From contig JBAJFE010000005.1 in the NCBI GenBank assembly GCA_037903355.1, positions 2,852,001 through 2,916,000 on the forward strand: 64,000 bases of DNA, in the 5' to 3' direction. The position numbers and the translations under genes were made by a program. Origin of the DNA: Trichuris trichiura (Eukaryota; Nematoda; Enoplea; Trichinellida; Trichuridae). The notes below the pieces were generated by a model that was given only the letters and a program-made list of their open reading frames with translations, was not told the origin of the DNA and did no database searches. The first letter of the stretch is position 1. The number at the start of each line of letters is the position of its first letter. Shown one piece after another: positions 30,101-43,147 of this stretch.

Positions 30101-32287
30101 CTTTGACATAGACGAATGCATTATGGCAAGTTTGCACAAGTGAGCTTACGCTTACAACGTCAGCGTCAAGTCGGCTGAAATTATTTAGCATTCCTTTTTA
30201 GGAAAGTCGTTTGAACGTGCTCGTTAAAGCGGGAGACAATTTTAAATTTTCAAGCCAAAGCGTCTGGAAAAGTGAGCGAAAAAAGTCCCCCTTTTGGTTA
30301 AGCGAACCGGGATGTCCGCTGCGTAACGTTAGATCCAATTTTTGAAAAGCGGTTATTAAGTTATAGAAATCAAACGAATACGAGCCACTCGAAGCGCGTA
30401 TAGGTTTACGCCCGTTGGTTCAATGCTTGACAGCTCGCAAACTTTGTACTTTTTGTCTAGCGCGCTACCGTACCCTATTTGAAGCGAGTAGGCTTTATAC
30501 GAAGCTCCTATTGAGCAGAGTCTATATGATAAAGCAAGTTAAAATCAATTCGTCGCGTAGGTGGCAAATTTCTGCGGCAGTTCTATTATGCAAATTAGCA
30601 TTTGAATCTGTCGAATTTATGCAAAACTTTGAGGCGGCTGTTAAGGGCTGCTTATCTTTTCATTTTCGTTTAACACCCGCCGAAGCTGCATGATTCTTAT
30701 CGTCAATTCTCGAACGGTCTTCGCAGGTATTTTTAAATATGGTTGTTGAAAAAACGGGGATGTTTGCTACGCGGAAATGGAAATGTTTAGAAATAGTAAA
30801 CCGCTTTCTGTCGTAGCTATTGTTGCTTTTGTCGTTTAAAACGTCATTGCCGTTGACCGGCTCAATCGAAATGAAACTCAGAGGGTGCCCGTTGAGAGTC
30901 GGAAACTCGTTGAGCGCCTCCTTAAATGCGTCATTATTCGCTGTTGGCAAGAAATAAAGCGGACCCAAATTAGTCAATTGGCACAGCGGAACATGGTCGA
31001 TTCCGACCGTCCATTTGTTCCGCGCTCTTCTTAATCTGAAGTGCTTCATAATCGTTTATTACGTCGACGCTGGACGGAATCGATGGCCGAACGGCAGCCG
31101 ATGATAATGAGTTTTTTTTATTCACAATGTTCCGGGGCAAAGGGACCAAAATTCCGTTATTTCAATCCTGCCAAGATTTAGCAGCTCGGCGGAAGAGGGT
31201 TTTGTCTCCTTCTTTGGCTGAGTGTGCTTTTTCAACAAGCGCAAAACAACGGTATCCGCGTCGCGCAAAGTTGACGTTGGAAAAGGTAATCCGCGCACGG
31301 AAAAATGATGCCTACTTTAGCAGGTGATCACCGTCGATTCCAAAACGTATTTGTAATACCCGGCTGGCTGCCCTACGCCGCTCGATCGAACATTGTCGCG
31401 GTTTGTTGCAGCGACACCGTCGTCGCAACGACGGCGACAACGTTCGATTTGGCGAAGAGAAGAAGAAGAAGAAGGATTTTTGGTGTTGAAATTTTTGCCC
31501 ATCTAAGGCGTTGTTGACCATTTGATACCAGGCAAGATATACGCAAGGTCAACTTTTGTAAAGAGTCGCGCAAAAAAGAAAGCCGTTATTCAACAGAAGC
31601 GTCTTTTCTAAATTAGCCAAATTCCCCTTGTAAAAACAGTGCAATTGTTCGGCGGCGCCGTTCCGAGTTTTTTTGCCAACTGAAGCGCTCGTGGTGGGAT
31701 ATTTTTTAAGGGTGCTTAATCTGCCGCGTTTCTAATGTCCTCCGCCTTTGATGACGAAGCATTAAAGACTTTGTACACTGTTGGGTGGCTCGTCAAAAAA
31801 TCGTTGCCTCCTTTGGCGACGACGGTGGTCGCGTCTCAATCCAATTGCGTATTACAAAGGGCAACGAACATGCTGTGACGATCAAGTCGCCTTGTGGGAG
31901 GGGGACAGTCCACCCAAACAAATCGTTAGGAAACGAAACGCCTGCTGTCAGGTAGGTTGCACGAGACGATCAATCGTTAGCAAATTTGATGGAGAACGTC
32001 CGACCAGCCACTAATGGCGCGGGCAGCGTTTGGACCATTGCTCAGAGCTCATTATCTCGACCTGAAATGGGCCCACAGGTTCGCTTACAGCATGGATATG
32101 CCGAAGCAATGATCCCGTCATTTCGGGAGCCCATTATCTCCCTTACAATGTAATAAAGGAAAAGAAAGAAGGGGGCGTTGAACTTACCCAACCTTTGTAG
32201 GCACTGGTCGACCAAATCTTCCATGTGCAAAGACTTTTGTTCCAGTCGAAAGTTGGCCAAATCACATTTGGCGTACCAGTCGGTCAT
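27169..32287 (-). CDS. rgef-1: RasGRP-type Ras/Rap guanine nucleotide exchange factor, 14 exons
   Basis: Encodes a diacylglycerol- and calcium-responsive GDP/GTP exchange factor for Ras/Rap GTPases, similar to RasGRP and C. elegans RGEF-1. Exon 1 (32189-32287) starts MTDWYAKCDLANF and enters the REM domain (HMEDLVDQCLQRL). After a 2.5-kb intron, exon 2 (29536-29695) continues DYKNDSQDHNDDPLVIAFVV; the AAAG acceptor at 29696 is the one that keeps phase. Exon 3 is 29348-29482. The CDC25 catalytic domain runs about 29.2-28.2 kb: LSFDQWTPEDLAVNLTHIE, FRDYKSYAVNNHLND, SISQWIQCMILNKS, LQNYNTLMAVVGALTHSAI and GVHLKDLISLHTAVPDYGDD. Two complete EF-hand loops follow, DLNQDGYISKQE and DSNRDGKISKRE; the second is split by an intron. 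The C1 domain has the full H-x12-C-x2-C-x13-C-x2-C-x4-H-x2-C-x7-C pattern. A basic Arg/Ser tail follows. Stop at 27169-27171. Confidence 0.94.
29696..32188 (-). other. 2.5-kb first intron of RasGRP
   Basis: Runs from the GTAAGTTC donor after exon 1 to the acceptor just before exon 2. It contains the 129-codon minus-strand frame at 30660-31049 and otherwise no recognised exon. Large first introns often house regulatory elements, but none can be named from sequence alone. Confidence 0.7.
30660..31049 (-). CDS. Unrecognised 129-codon frame inside RasGRP intron 1
   Basis: The frame starts MKHFRLRRARNKWTVG and ends GVKRK. It has balanced composition, no signal peptide, no transmembrane segment and no domain I recognise. 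It is on the same strand as RasGRP, so it could be an alternative exon or 5' exon set, a nested gene or chance. A second frame upstream, containing VDVINDYEALQIKKSAEQ, overlaps it and also looks protein-like, so the reading frame itself is uncertain. Confidence 0.2.
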   Translation of the reverse strand: MKHFRLRRARNKWTVGIDHVPLCQLTNLGPLYFLPTANNDAFKEALNEFPTLNGHPLSFISIEPVNGNDVLNDKSNNSYDRKRFTISKHFHFRVANIPVFSTTIFKNTCEDRSRIDDKNHAASAGVKRK

Positions 32288-35200
32288 GGCGCTTCTTTAG
32301 CCGGCTGTAGCATCCACCCTCCATCAATATAGGTGAAATGGGCTTTATTGCGGCGGTAAATCTCGGTGTTGGTCTTGGTCGTCGTTGTCGGCTTCAGCGG
32401 CAGCAGGCAGAGGGTGTGTGTTGATAGACCTCCTTGAGGAGCTTGCGGGGTCGATATTTTCCAATGCCTTGGGAGAGGAAACGACAAGGCGGCTTTGAAA
32501 ATAAATTTCGGCCGCAGCTATCAAGAAGGAGTCGCTTCTGGCGGCTGAGAGGGATGCGACTGAGCGAGAGGGGAAATACGCTTTCAAAAGGTTTGCTGCC
32601 TCCCTTTTCCCTCGTCTGAATTGAAAGTCGGATCGACTAAACGTGTGAAATATCGATACCCATCGAACGCGGTCAGCAAGTGAACAAGAGTAAGCTTAAT
32701 TAGCGACGAAGGGTGAAGGACCTGAGCGACGTTTGGTTCTCCACAGACGCCTTCTACTGCCAATAAACGACGTCACTGTTTTATTGATTCTCCATGGTTT
32801 CTAGGCAAAGCAGGCGATCAGAGAACATTCATAGTTGGATGACAAGCAGCCACCGCTGATGCAGCCGCTACAATGACAGGCAAACTGCAGCGCTGCTGCT
32901 GCTGTTATTCCATATATAGTAGTGAACGGAGAACAATTGCTGCTGTAGCCAAAGAGCCAACTAGCGTACACTCCTTTACCTTGCCAACCTGTACACCTTG
33001 CCAATGGCATGTATGTAAATGTCAAGTCAGTTGACGCAGTAGTCCTTTGGCGCCACTTTTGACCACGAGTTGGGAATTCACGAGTTACCTAAGTTTAATC
33101 AGGCACGTTTCCGCTTTTTAGCAGCCGCGGCTACCCCTCTGCCGCACTACTTCTCTACGAGCTTTTCGCTAACAGTTTCTGCTTTGCTTAGCGTTGTCAA
33201 ATATTTCCAAATCGGACGTCATCCGGTTGATGAAATGCAAATAATTTTCCAGCCTGCGCGAGACTAAAAAGGCGCTAGAGCCTAGTCGGCAGTTCTTGTT
33301 GACTAGACACGTATTGTTTTCTTCGCGCTCGGAGCGGAGAAGAGTTGTTAATTCGCTTCCAATACGCTTACCTGCCGTATTCTCTTATTGATAATACCTG
33401 ATTATCGTTTGGCAAATTTGAATTTGTGAATTTTGAAACTCGTTGCTCTTTTTCCGCCTTAGCGCATGTCGCTGTAGGCGATTGTAGATGCTTAAACTGC
33501 GGGAAAAAGAGCTTCAGAACTATTCCTATATATTTTTTTGTTTATTTTTGCTTGCTTTTTCAAGGAATGAGCCCCGCGAGGTTTGCGAGCTTGCCCATTC
33601 CGTAGAAATGACAACTGGTGCAGTTTTTCAAATTGAATTCCTGCGAGAAAAAATTTTTGTCCCTTTCGTGTTATTTTCCACCATACGCGGTCGGTCGTCT
33701 TCCGTTGGTGTTGGCTGTTTGAGGCTGCTGGAACGCGGAGCAGCGCGGGTTTTGTCGATCGAAAGCGCGCAAATGGTTGCCCATTTTGCCCACCTAAAGG
33801 CGCGCTTTGGGTGCCATAGCTTTTTGTCGTAAAAATATCTTGAAAGCAGTTCGCTCTGCCTCCCGCTTTTTACGTAAACTGTGCGCGTTGAATTGTCAGA
33901 CGACGCGAGCATTAATTTGGCTTGAAGATCATCCGTCAGGCTGCGCGGCAACTATTGCTATTCTTGAAGAATTAGATTGTTTTTCGTCGTTTTTAGCCAG
34001 CGTGAGGCAGAGACATGGCGAAGGAGCTAAAGAGGCGCTCCTTTACCCTGACGAGGCGCTGCAAAGACTTTTGCCAACTGTGCTCTGACATCCAACAAGA
34101 ATCAACTCCTGTGTTGTTGGTTTGTCTAGGATTTTGCGTAAAACAGCGTGCATAAACTTGTTGCTGCTATTTTTGGTATCATACTGGCTCACCTTTGCAG
34201 CTACGCTATTTTTTTCTCTTTTCTTGACTTAGTCGAGTTGGAATTCTTACGAAATCTTTTGAACGTAAAAAGAGGGCATCCTAATATCCTCCTTTTCTAA
34301 CTTCTGTCGCTTAATGGTACTTCCCCTCCTTAGAATTATTACGATACTTGAATAGTTCTTGCGACGACGAAAATGAGCATATTTTTTCGCTTGGCCTCTG
34401 TCCAAAACTGAGTAAAAAATTGTAGCAGCTAAAAGCTGAAGACTTATTTTCTGTTTTTAACTTTAACCTTACCGTACCGTCAGTCTTGTTATCGTTTGCT
34501 GCTGTTTATTTGCTGATTTTGAACGAAGAGATTTTTGTTGCTTTTGCCCACGGCATTGCATCGTAAAATGGTGAACATTAGCACGAAATGTTGACGCGCT
34601 ACCGCGACTGAAAAGATCGTAAAACTCGTAGCCCTTTTGCTGTACTTTAAAGTACCCCTAAACGGTTTTTCTGTGCTCTTTTTGTACTAATAGATTTCTT
34701 TTTCAGCTGTGCAACTTTAACAGACGACGAATTGCCATTTGTTTGTCTTACCAATCGCTGCTACAACTTGTAGTAACCTTTTGTGCTAATACGCTTACAA
34801 TGCGCACATTTGCGCAAACGGTTAGCTGGTGATTGTTTTAAACTGTTCAGTCTGAGACGCAAAGAGGCCTACTCGCAGTCTGTTCCCTTCAGTTTACTTT
34901 GTTCCTTTTTTCGATCTGTATTCGTTTGATTATGCAAAGTAGTAATAAATATGTCCTATGCTTGTGAGCTGTCTTGACGCATCGGTCAGTTTTTAATTTT
35001 ATTAAATTGGCTTTAAAAAAAGAGTAAATGTCGAATATGACCGCGTGAATGCGTTTTTTTGGCTGATTGCTCTTAAGGGTACCTGTTAATCACTTCATAC
35101 TGTACATGGTTTTCAAAAATTTGAAATTGCTACTTTCTTAGCGCTTGACAATCAATAGCCTACTGTATACTTGCTTAGGTTGCAATAGTATTTTCAAGAA

Positions 35201-36788
35201 AGGTGATCACAGTCACGATTGGATGAAGCATATGCGGAAACATCTGGCTGGTAAATTCACTAGAAGCGCTTTTTCTGTTTTTTCTTTCTTGCGCGGATGT
35301 ATATTTATAATTGAAGAGGAGCAGCGTTTAGCTTTAAAGTTGCTTTTCCGCATGCACAACTTTATTCCGTAATATTAGTATGTCGTTTGGTTGTTCCTAA
35401 GAAAGTCGCACACGTTAGTACTGATTTTCATTTTATACCTTGAGTGAATGATTGTATGCGCTAAGTTTTTTCTTGGAATGAAAGAGCCTACATTGGCTGA
35501 AGAATTCGATTGTTCATGCTGTTGTAGTTAGTTCTGATGTCATTTTTGACTTGTGTGATGTTCAAGGAGAGCGGGCAGAGCAAACGTTAGCTTCAATGTG
35601 ATCAGAGATACGATAACTTTCCCAAACAGACAGACAGTGAAAAATGATAAAGTATTTCCTCTTATCTGCCTGCCACACCGTCACTGCCAACTGAAGGCAA
35701 TGTCTTGCTTTGAAATTTTTGAATGGCAGTACAGCTTTGAGCGCATAGCATTTTTTCATTCAACTTCATTCGGCCTGCGCATTAATACAAATGTTTAATG
35801 CTGGTTTGCTCAGCGAAGAATGACTGCATCAGCGACCCAACAAAGATGCCATTCACTTGAAAACCAATACAGCCCGCTGCATACGTTTTATTATTTGACC
35901 ATTAAAATGCTCGTTTAAGAAACCGCTTCAACCGTAGGACAGTTGTACGAAAGTCACTAACGCTAACATATGCTCGGCGTTTTACAAGTCACACCTGCCA
36001 GCCAACTATCGGAAAACAGCAATGCAATCGTTTATTTGAACTACAATGGCTGGTTTTATGTAAGCGAACGTAAACGTGCGCACAAAAGACCGTAATTCAA
36101 ATGGGATTTGCAGGTACGCTCCAAGTCAGCTTGACGAATGGCGTACTATATTTTATGGCTTAAATGAAGAAAAGCGAGTTGCGCACCGCAGGTTGCGTAT
36201 TTTTTAACCGCCCAATATAACAAAGCAGTACTTGCCAGTGCATTTCCTTCAAACTGATAGCAGCAGGTTTTAAACTCAAAAATCTTCAAAACTGATTATT
36301 ACGCAGCAGCTGTTGTTTCAACGTGGTTTTTTCAAATTAACATTCAGCCAAGGCAGCAGTACTGCCTTTCGCGCGCAGTAAAAACAAAGATCATAGAAAA
36401 AAAACTACAAATATACAAAAAAAGAGATACTGTAGATGCAAGAGGCAACGGTAATGGAACTTTATTTTTCTTTATTCAAATTTGTCAGCTCCATTTGCTC
36501 GAATGTAACCACTTTAATTTTTGATATCGTCTATAAGAAACTCGAGTTTGTTTTATAACGATTTCTGCCTGTAAATCCCGTGTTGGAGAATGGACGGATA
36601 AGGTCCAGAAAACAATTGTCTCCAATGCAGCCAACCGTAATTTGTTTCGGTAAAATTCCTCTTAAATTGCCTACCGCGCAGGCTTACGAAGAAAAGCGCC
36701 AAAATTGAAAATATTGCTAAGTTAGCATTAGTACTTAATTATCAAATAGGTGTACGGTAAAAGTTCTAAAACTTTAAAAACGATTTTT
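32288..36788. other. AT-rich gene-poor region
   Basis: 4.5 kb between the divergent RasGRP and NT5DC genes. No exon of a known family is seen. The left end contains the RasGRP promoter or 5' UTR. Around 33.5-34.0 kb, frames of 107-114 codons are open on both strands and resemble nothing I know. From 34.1 to 36.7 kb the sequence is AT-rich and stop-rich. Confidence 0.5.
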
Positions 36789-39031
36789 ATGAAATTTAGA
36801 TTTGGCTGTCGTTTCCGAAAGGTTTTCAAGGGTTATTACGACCAGCTGCGATGCTTGGCGCAGTTTGATGCTCACGCTAATGGCGATAACCGCAATAGCG
36901 TGTCCGGTCTATGGGACCTTTACCGTTTCATGAAAACAACGGTTGACCAACGCTTGCTACAATCGCCGGTCAATCCAACGTCCGTGTTTGCGAACAACGA
37001 GCTCGACCTATCCGAAATCGACGTTTACGGTTTTGATTACGACTACACTTTGGCGATATACAGAAAGTCGCTGAACAGACTTATATATCTTTTGGCTTTA
37101 AATCGCTTAGTTTCCAATTACAAGGTTTCGCTAAGATTTTGCTATATAAGCTATTTTGGCTGTTGGCCTTTTCAGTACCCAGAAGAGCTGAAATCTGTCG
37201 ACTACGATCCCGAATTCGCTGTTCGCGGTTTGCACTACGACGTATCCGAGGGCATCCTGTTTAAATTAGATGCTTTCAATCGTATTCAGAAAGGAACGGC
37301 CTACAGGTAGCATTTGCATGCGTTGATATTACGCAAACGAACTGGAAAAGTTTAGGGGTAAAAGGAAGCTGTCAGACGAAGAAGTTTCCTCGATTTACGG
37401 AGGTCTCACCGTGCCAAAGGCTTTTCTCTTTCCAGACACGTCGGTAGGCTACAGTAGCTACTTTCTTTTTAGGTTTTTTTGACGGTTTAAATAAATAATA
37501 GGGTTACGAACGAACCAAGCAACTCCATGACTTATTCAGTTTGCCGGAAGTCGGGTTGCTGGCCAACGTGATAGATTATTTTGAAGATAATGGAGTAGCC
37601 TATGATTCTGCCTCTCTTTTCCATGACGTCCAACACGCAACTCGGTTGGTTCATTTATCGGGCGATATGTACCGCGCTGTTATGGAAAATACTGGTAAAC
37701 TTCGTAGACGTTTCTTCTTACTAAGGCAGCTATTTTCTAGCGGGATACATCAAACGATCCAACGGACTTCGTCAATTCTTTGAACGTCTGGTGGCCAATG
37801 GCAAGCTCGTTTTCCTCATTTCCAACAGCCCATTTTTCTTCATGCACGTTTTTCAAACACGCTTTCTTCAGTCGTCCCAGAATGGCGCCATTTCAGAGAT
37901 GCTGGCATGCGCTACTTACTCGGAGACGACTGGCGATCCTGCTTTCATTACGTAATTGTTAACGCAAGAAAGCCGCACTTCTACACGACAAGAACTCAGT
38001 AATGAGTCATTTGCAAAGTTTCCACGTCGTCTGTTCGCTCAGTCGGTTATTTATTTTCCAGCAAGTTTAGATTGTATCAGCCGACAACCAACGTCTTATC
38101 TTGGGAAAAGGTCACACAAATCACGCACCATTCAGTTTATTCTGGCGTACGCTTTGAAATTCGTTGCTTCTTTTTTCCTAAAAAAACGCAACATTTGACG
38201 CTAGGGCAACCTGGGCGATTTTTTGGAACTAACCGACATCAAGAAGAAAGGTATTCTCTACTTCGGCGACCACGTTTACAGCGATCTGGCCGTAAGTAAC
38301 TTTTTATGCGTCTGGCTTACTGCTGTTGCCTGCTAATCACTTTTTTGAATTCAAATAAGCGATTCTCATGTTCGTGGGTTACTGTAGGGCCTACGCTGCC
38401 TTATGGCTGGTCTGTCTTGCGACAAACTTTAATTGTACGAAGACTAGCTTTTATTTTTCCTACGCCATGGCAGTTATGCATTTATTAGCCGAAAATTCTC
38501 TAAGCTTACCTGACTGTTGCCTACTGTAAGTTTTCAAAATTCAAATAGTTACTGTCTGGTGCGTTAGCCGTACAGTCGAGTATTAGCTTTTTTTTTTGTC
38601 AGGAACCGACGGCCCGCGTTGGATGGCGTGCCGGTGCCATTGTTCCAGAGCTAACCAAGGAAATTCGTTTGCAAAATTCGGACTTCTTCCGTCGAAGATT
38701 GGCTTGGCTCAGCGCCCTGACCTCTCTGGTCGAACGTTTCGAGCAGGACATCTCCTGCGACGCGGATTCGCGAATGGTACTAGCCAAATGGAACCAGGAG
38801 CGCGAGCAGCTGAGGGAAGAATTGAAAATGGTATTCAACCCGCGATTCGGTTCGCTGTTTCGTACATATCACAGCCCATCCTACTTTTCCATTCGTTTGA
38901 TGCGTCTTGCCGACGTGTACACGTCAAGCGTGGCCAACCTGTTCAACTACGGCATTGGGCAGAAGTTTTACGCCCGAAGATGGTTGCTGCCTCACGAGAG
39001 CGACCTTCTGTATCCGAATTTGTACGTGTGA
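36789..39031 (+). CDS. 5'-nucleotidase domain-containing protein (NT5DC2/3-type, HAD family)
   Basis: Encodes a HAD-superfamily protein of the cytosolic-IMP-nucleotidase-like NT5DC2/NT5DC3 group. The first HAD motif is DVYGFDYDYTLA (near 37020), motif II LVFLISNSP, the conserved Lys region VIVNARKPHFY and motif IV ILYFGDHVYSDLA. The exons read YPEELKSVDYDPEFAVRG, then GKRKLSDEEVSSIYGGLTVP, YERTKQLHDLFSLPEVGLLA and GYIKRSNGLRQFFERL, and end YARRWLLPHESDLLYPNLYV. The start at 36789 gives a basic leader (MKFRFGCRFRKVFKG) that could target mitochondria, as for human relatives. An upstream coding exon cannot be excluded. One intron (37844-37896) appears to use a GC donor. Substrate is not predictable; several family members have no known activity. 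The 3' end lies only 282 bp from the ephrin start and is in the same orientation. Confidence 0.9.
37844..37896 (+). other. Putative GC-AG intron in NT5DC
   Basis: The conserved text NSPFFF(I/M)DAGMRYLLG is restored only if the intron starts GCACGTT and ends TTTCAG. The sole GT nearby, three bases downstream, would break the frame. Donor context is weaker than in the other three GC introns. Confidence 0.5.
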
Positions 39032-39313
39032 TCGTAAGCAAGTCTGAAATGCCAACAAGTCTGAACGTTCATTATCAATGGCGACCAATGAAAACACTTG
39101 TACACTCGGCCGTGAGAGGGCAGTCTGAGCGAACTTCCCATTTCGAAAATGAGCGCACGTTGCTCCTTAGCTGACAGCCGCCAACCGCTACCTCCCTATG
39201 ACTTCGCAACGGGCCAGTTGCCATTGCGTGTATTGTGCGTGCTGGTCTCACTGACCGTTCATTGCTATGCACCATTCGTCAAAGGCGCGGCGACCAGCGG
39301 CTCATTACCTGCC

Positions 39314-41185
39314 ATGCTTTATGCCAGATCTGATCTCGAAATAATCATTACTTGGGCCATCCTGGGCCTCCTTATATCGCTTTTGCCAACTGTCTCTTGT
39401 CGACAACTTGCCGACGTCTACTGGAATGCCAGTAGTGCTACGTAAGTATATGTATAATACATTTAAAGCGCATGAAGGTAACGATGGGTGGGTGCTCTTC
39501 CGCGCTTGCATTTCATCTGCGTTCAAGGGAGACCAGTTTCGACATCTCCAACATGCATTTGATTGATGCATCGGAGAAACGAGCTCCTGCGACCCACATG
39601 CGATGCGGCGGCGTAGGGCAGCGTACTAGCAGATATTAGGCCGCACCCTTAAGGCGAAAAAAGAACTGGCCATTTCCTCTTTGATCAGTTTAAGTCTTGC
39701 ATGACTAAGGCCGTCCAATAATTAGGTTGTCGCTTGGAGATTTTATATTTATCGATCCTGTCAAGACGTTAAGCCTCTTAGGAGGCGCCAAATTCCCATA
39801 TGACAGATACAATTTTTCGGCGACTCATCCTCCGAGGTGCCCACCGATACTAATATAGGCAATAGCATTGCTAAAACTAGAGCTCGGATGGAACGTACGT
39901 ATTAACAAAAGGGTCATTGAGATTCATTCTCCGATGGCAACTTCAGTTTCATTGGATTGGCGGCAGATTCGATCGAATGGCGCGTTCTCGTTGTCTTTTC
40001 CGCCATCTTTGCGCCTGCGGATTCCAAGTAAAATGACAGAACCACCTGTCAAACATGTTTATCGTCATTTTGAACGACTACTAACCGCGCCTGCGCTTGC
40101 ATTGAACTAACCATCTTCAGTCGCGACGAGGGCAAAGTTAAAACGAAGAGAAAACAACAGGTGCCGTCGCCGCCAACCTCTTAGGCAAACATTACCTGCG
40201 AATAAAATCAATCTTTTCTAAATTTGCATAGTTTCCTTCTGGCCAACCGATACGGTCCAACGTTGGATGTACAAATTGGCGATCGACTGAACATCCTATG
40301 TCCGTACTATTCTACACCGACCGCAGCGACACCACGTTTGGACGCTTATCTTGAAATCTATCGAGTAAACTTCCCACAATATGTTCAAGCGATTGATTGT
40401 TCTCTTGTAGGTGCCCAAAGATGGTTACGAGAAATGTATGCTTAGCGAAGGTTCAAAAATAGTCGGCGTTTGCGCCACACCGGAAATGGTCACTCCGTTG
40501 ACTCTTGTTGTACGCGAATTCACGGCCAATCCTTCAGGCTTGGAATTCAAACCTGGTCGACGCTATTACTTTATTAGTAAGTGCTTATCTTTGAAAAAAA
40601 AATAAACATTTCTCTTTCTCTCTACGTTTGATCGTCTTGTTGTAGCAACGTCCGATGGTAGCCGCGAAGGTATGTCCAACGCGAATGGCGGCTTGTGCCG
40701 CTCGAACGGTATGAGGATGGTTATGGACGTTCAAAATGCAGCCAGTAAGATATATATGCATATATAGCCAAAATAGGATTGTAATAAGATTCGATGATCC
40801 CTCGGCGCTTGCAGACAACTTGACAAGCAAACCTCCAAACCCGGCAAAGACAAAAGAGTACTTCTTCATCACCTATCAGACGCCCGAGTTCTTTGAAGAC
40901 GATGATGATAGCGACCAAACAACGCAGGTCGATTATGACGATTCTCAGAATGGCGAAATTACAACCGCCGTAACTGGTGACTACGATACTAATGAATGGA
41001 TGCGGACAACCGCCAAGGGCGACACCACCGACATGTGGTACGTCGTCCATACTCGATCGCCGGAAGAGCAGCAAACTTTATCGTACATTGACAACCAATG
41101 GAACGAAGGTAAGAACGCACGCTGTCATCGGGCCGGTTGGGCAACCATCGTTTGCCTTATGTTGCTCGCTTTCCTTTTCCGGTAG
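39314..41185 (+). CDS. Ephrin (Eph receptor ligand)
   Basis: Encodes a cell-surface ephrin, the ligand of Eph receptor tyrosine kinases in axon guidance and epithelial morphogenesis. The start at 39314 gives a hydrophobic leader (LEIIITWAILGLLISLL) before the mature RQLADVYWNASS, the hallmark ephrin opening. An in-frame ATG at 39149 would add 55 residues. The receptor-binding domain continues after a 780-bp intron with RYGPTLDVQIGDRLNILCPY. Its four expected cysteines are in NILCPYY, EKCMLSEG, VGVCATP and GGLCRSN. It ends near RMVMDVQNAA, followed by an acidic linker (FFEDDDDSDQTTQVDYDD). Read straight through, the C-terminus is GWATIVCLMLLAFLFR, a short hydrophobic tail that fits a GPI-anchor signal. 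No cytoplasmic domain is present, so this is a class-A-like ephrin. The last 77 bases before the stop also look like an intron, so a second 3' end is possible. C. elegans has four ephrins; which one this matches is not resolved. Confidence 0.92.
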
Positions 41186-41501
41186 CGCTAAGGTTGACAT
41201 GAATGAAAAGATTTTCTTTTCTTTTTTTAAAAAATGCGTATGTAATATAGAATCGGTCACTCCCTTAAACAGCGCAACAAGAAAAAAGGTTTTTGGAACG
41301 TTTCAAGAGGAACTATAGAGACGGGGAGAGGCAATGGGCGACAAGCAGTGTCGCCTTGCGCAGCGATTATTTAGATAAACAGGCGAAGGGCTCGGTGAAG
41401 CCTCAACGCGCTGTTAACGCTCTTTACAAGACGCGGACGATAATGTAGGGCGCCCATAAGATGTGTGTTCACCTGCATTTCGCTAAATGGTGTTGCTTCG
41501 T
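41186..41501. other. Ephrin-Rap1 convergent spacer
   Basis: 316 bp shared by the 3' ends of the two convergent genes. No exon or repeat is seen. If the alternative ephrin splice is used, its stop codon falls near 41197. Confidence 0.6.
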
Positions 41502-42650
<1,149 letters not shown>

Positions 42651-43147
42651 TTGAGGAGTCAGTCAGTCACTTTCTGCGATAAGCCAAATAGTTTCGACAC
42701 AATGTGACAGTGCAGACGATCGGAAGTGGCGCGTAGCGAGACGGTGACCTATCAATACGCGACCGGAATCAGTGACTGAGTTCGAGAACAAAGGTTGCTA
42801 AGCCACGCCGGAAGTCAACGGTCATTGAGAAAAATGTTTCGCGTAGGCCGATCACGCGTCGACCATTCATCGGCTGATTTTTGAATGAAAAATACGAACG
42901 TAAAAGAACATGAGCTCGAAAAGCTTACGTCGTATATGACAGATGGATGTCTGCAAAAACGAAAAGCGAAATGAAACATACTGCAAAGTGAACTACGCAA
43001 ACTTGTAGGTGGGACGAAAAAATCAATACTTTCTTTGGCGTAGAAAACAGTACAATAAACGGTCGAGTAATGAAAATGAATATTTTTTTCAAAACGCAAT
43101 GACGAAACGATGCGTGCGTACGTAAAAATATGAATGGAAAATGATGG

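Noticed and set aside
31980..32070. Candidate second exon of RasGRP after a TTTCAG acceptor near 32064
   Set aside because: Joining it to exon 1 gives a stop within seven codons, whereas the acceptor at 29696 continues the REM domain in phase.
16490..40135. Shared words such as CGACGAGGGC at about 16502, 30048 and 40124
   Set aside because: The match is only 10-13 bases and the flanks do not align, so a repeat family is not supported.
40780..40815. Ephrin exon starting at an AATAAG acceptor
   Set aside because: It leaves the wrong phase. The GCTTGCAG acceptor at about 40814 joins in frame (NAANNLTSKPP).
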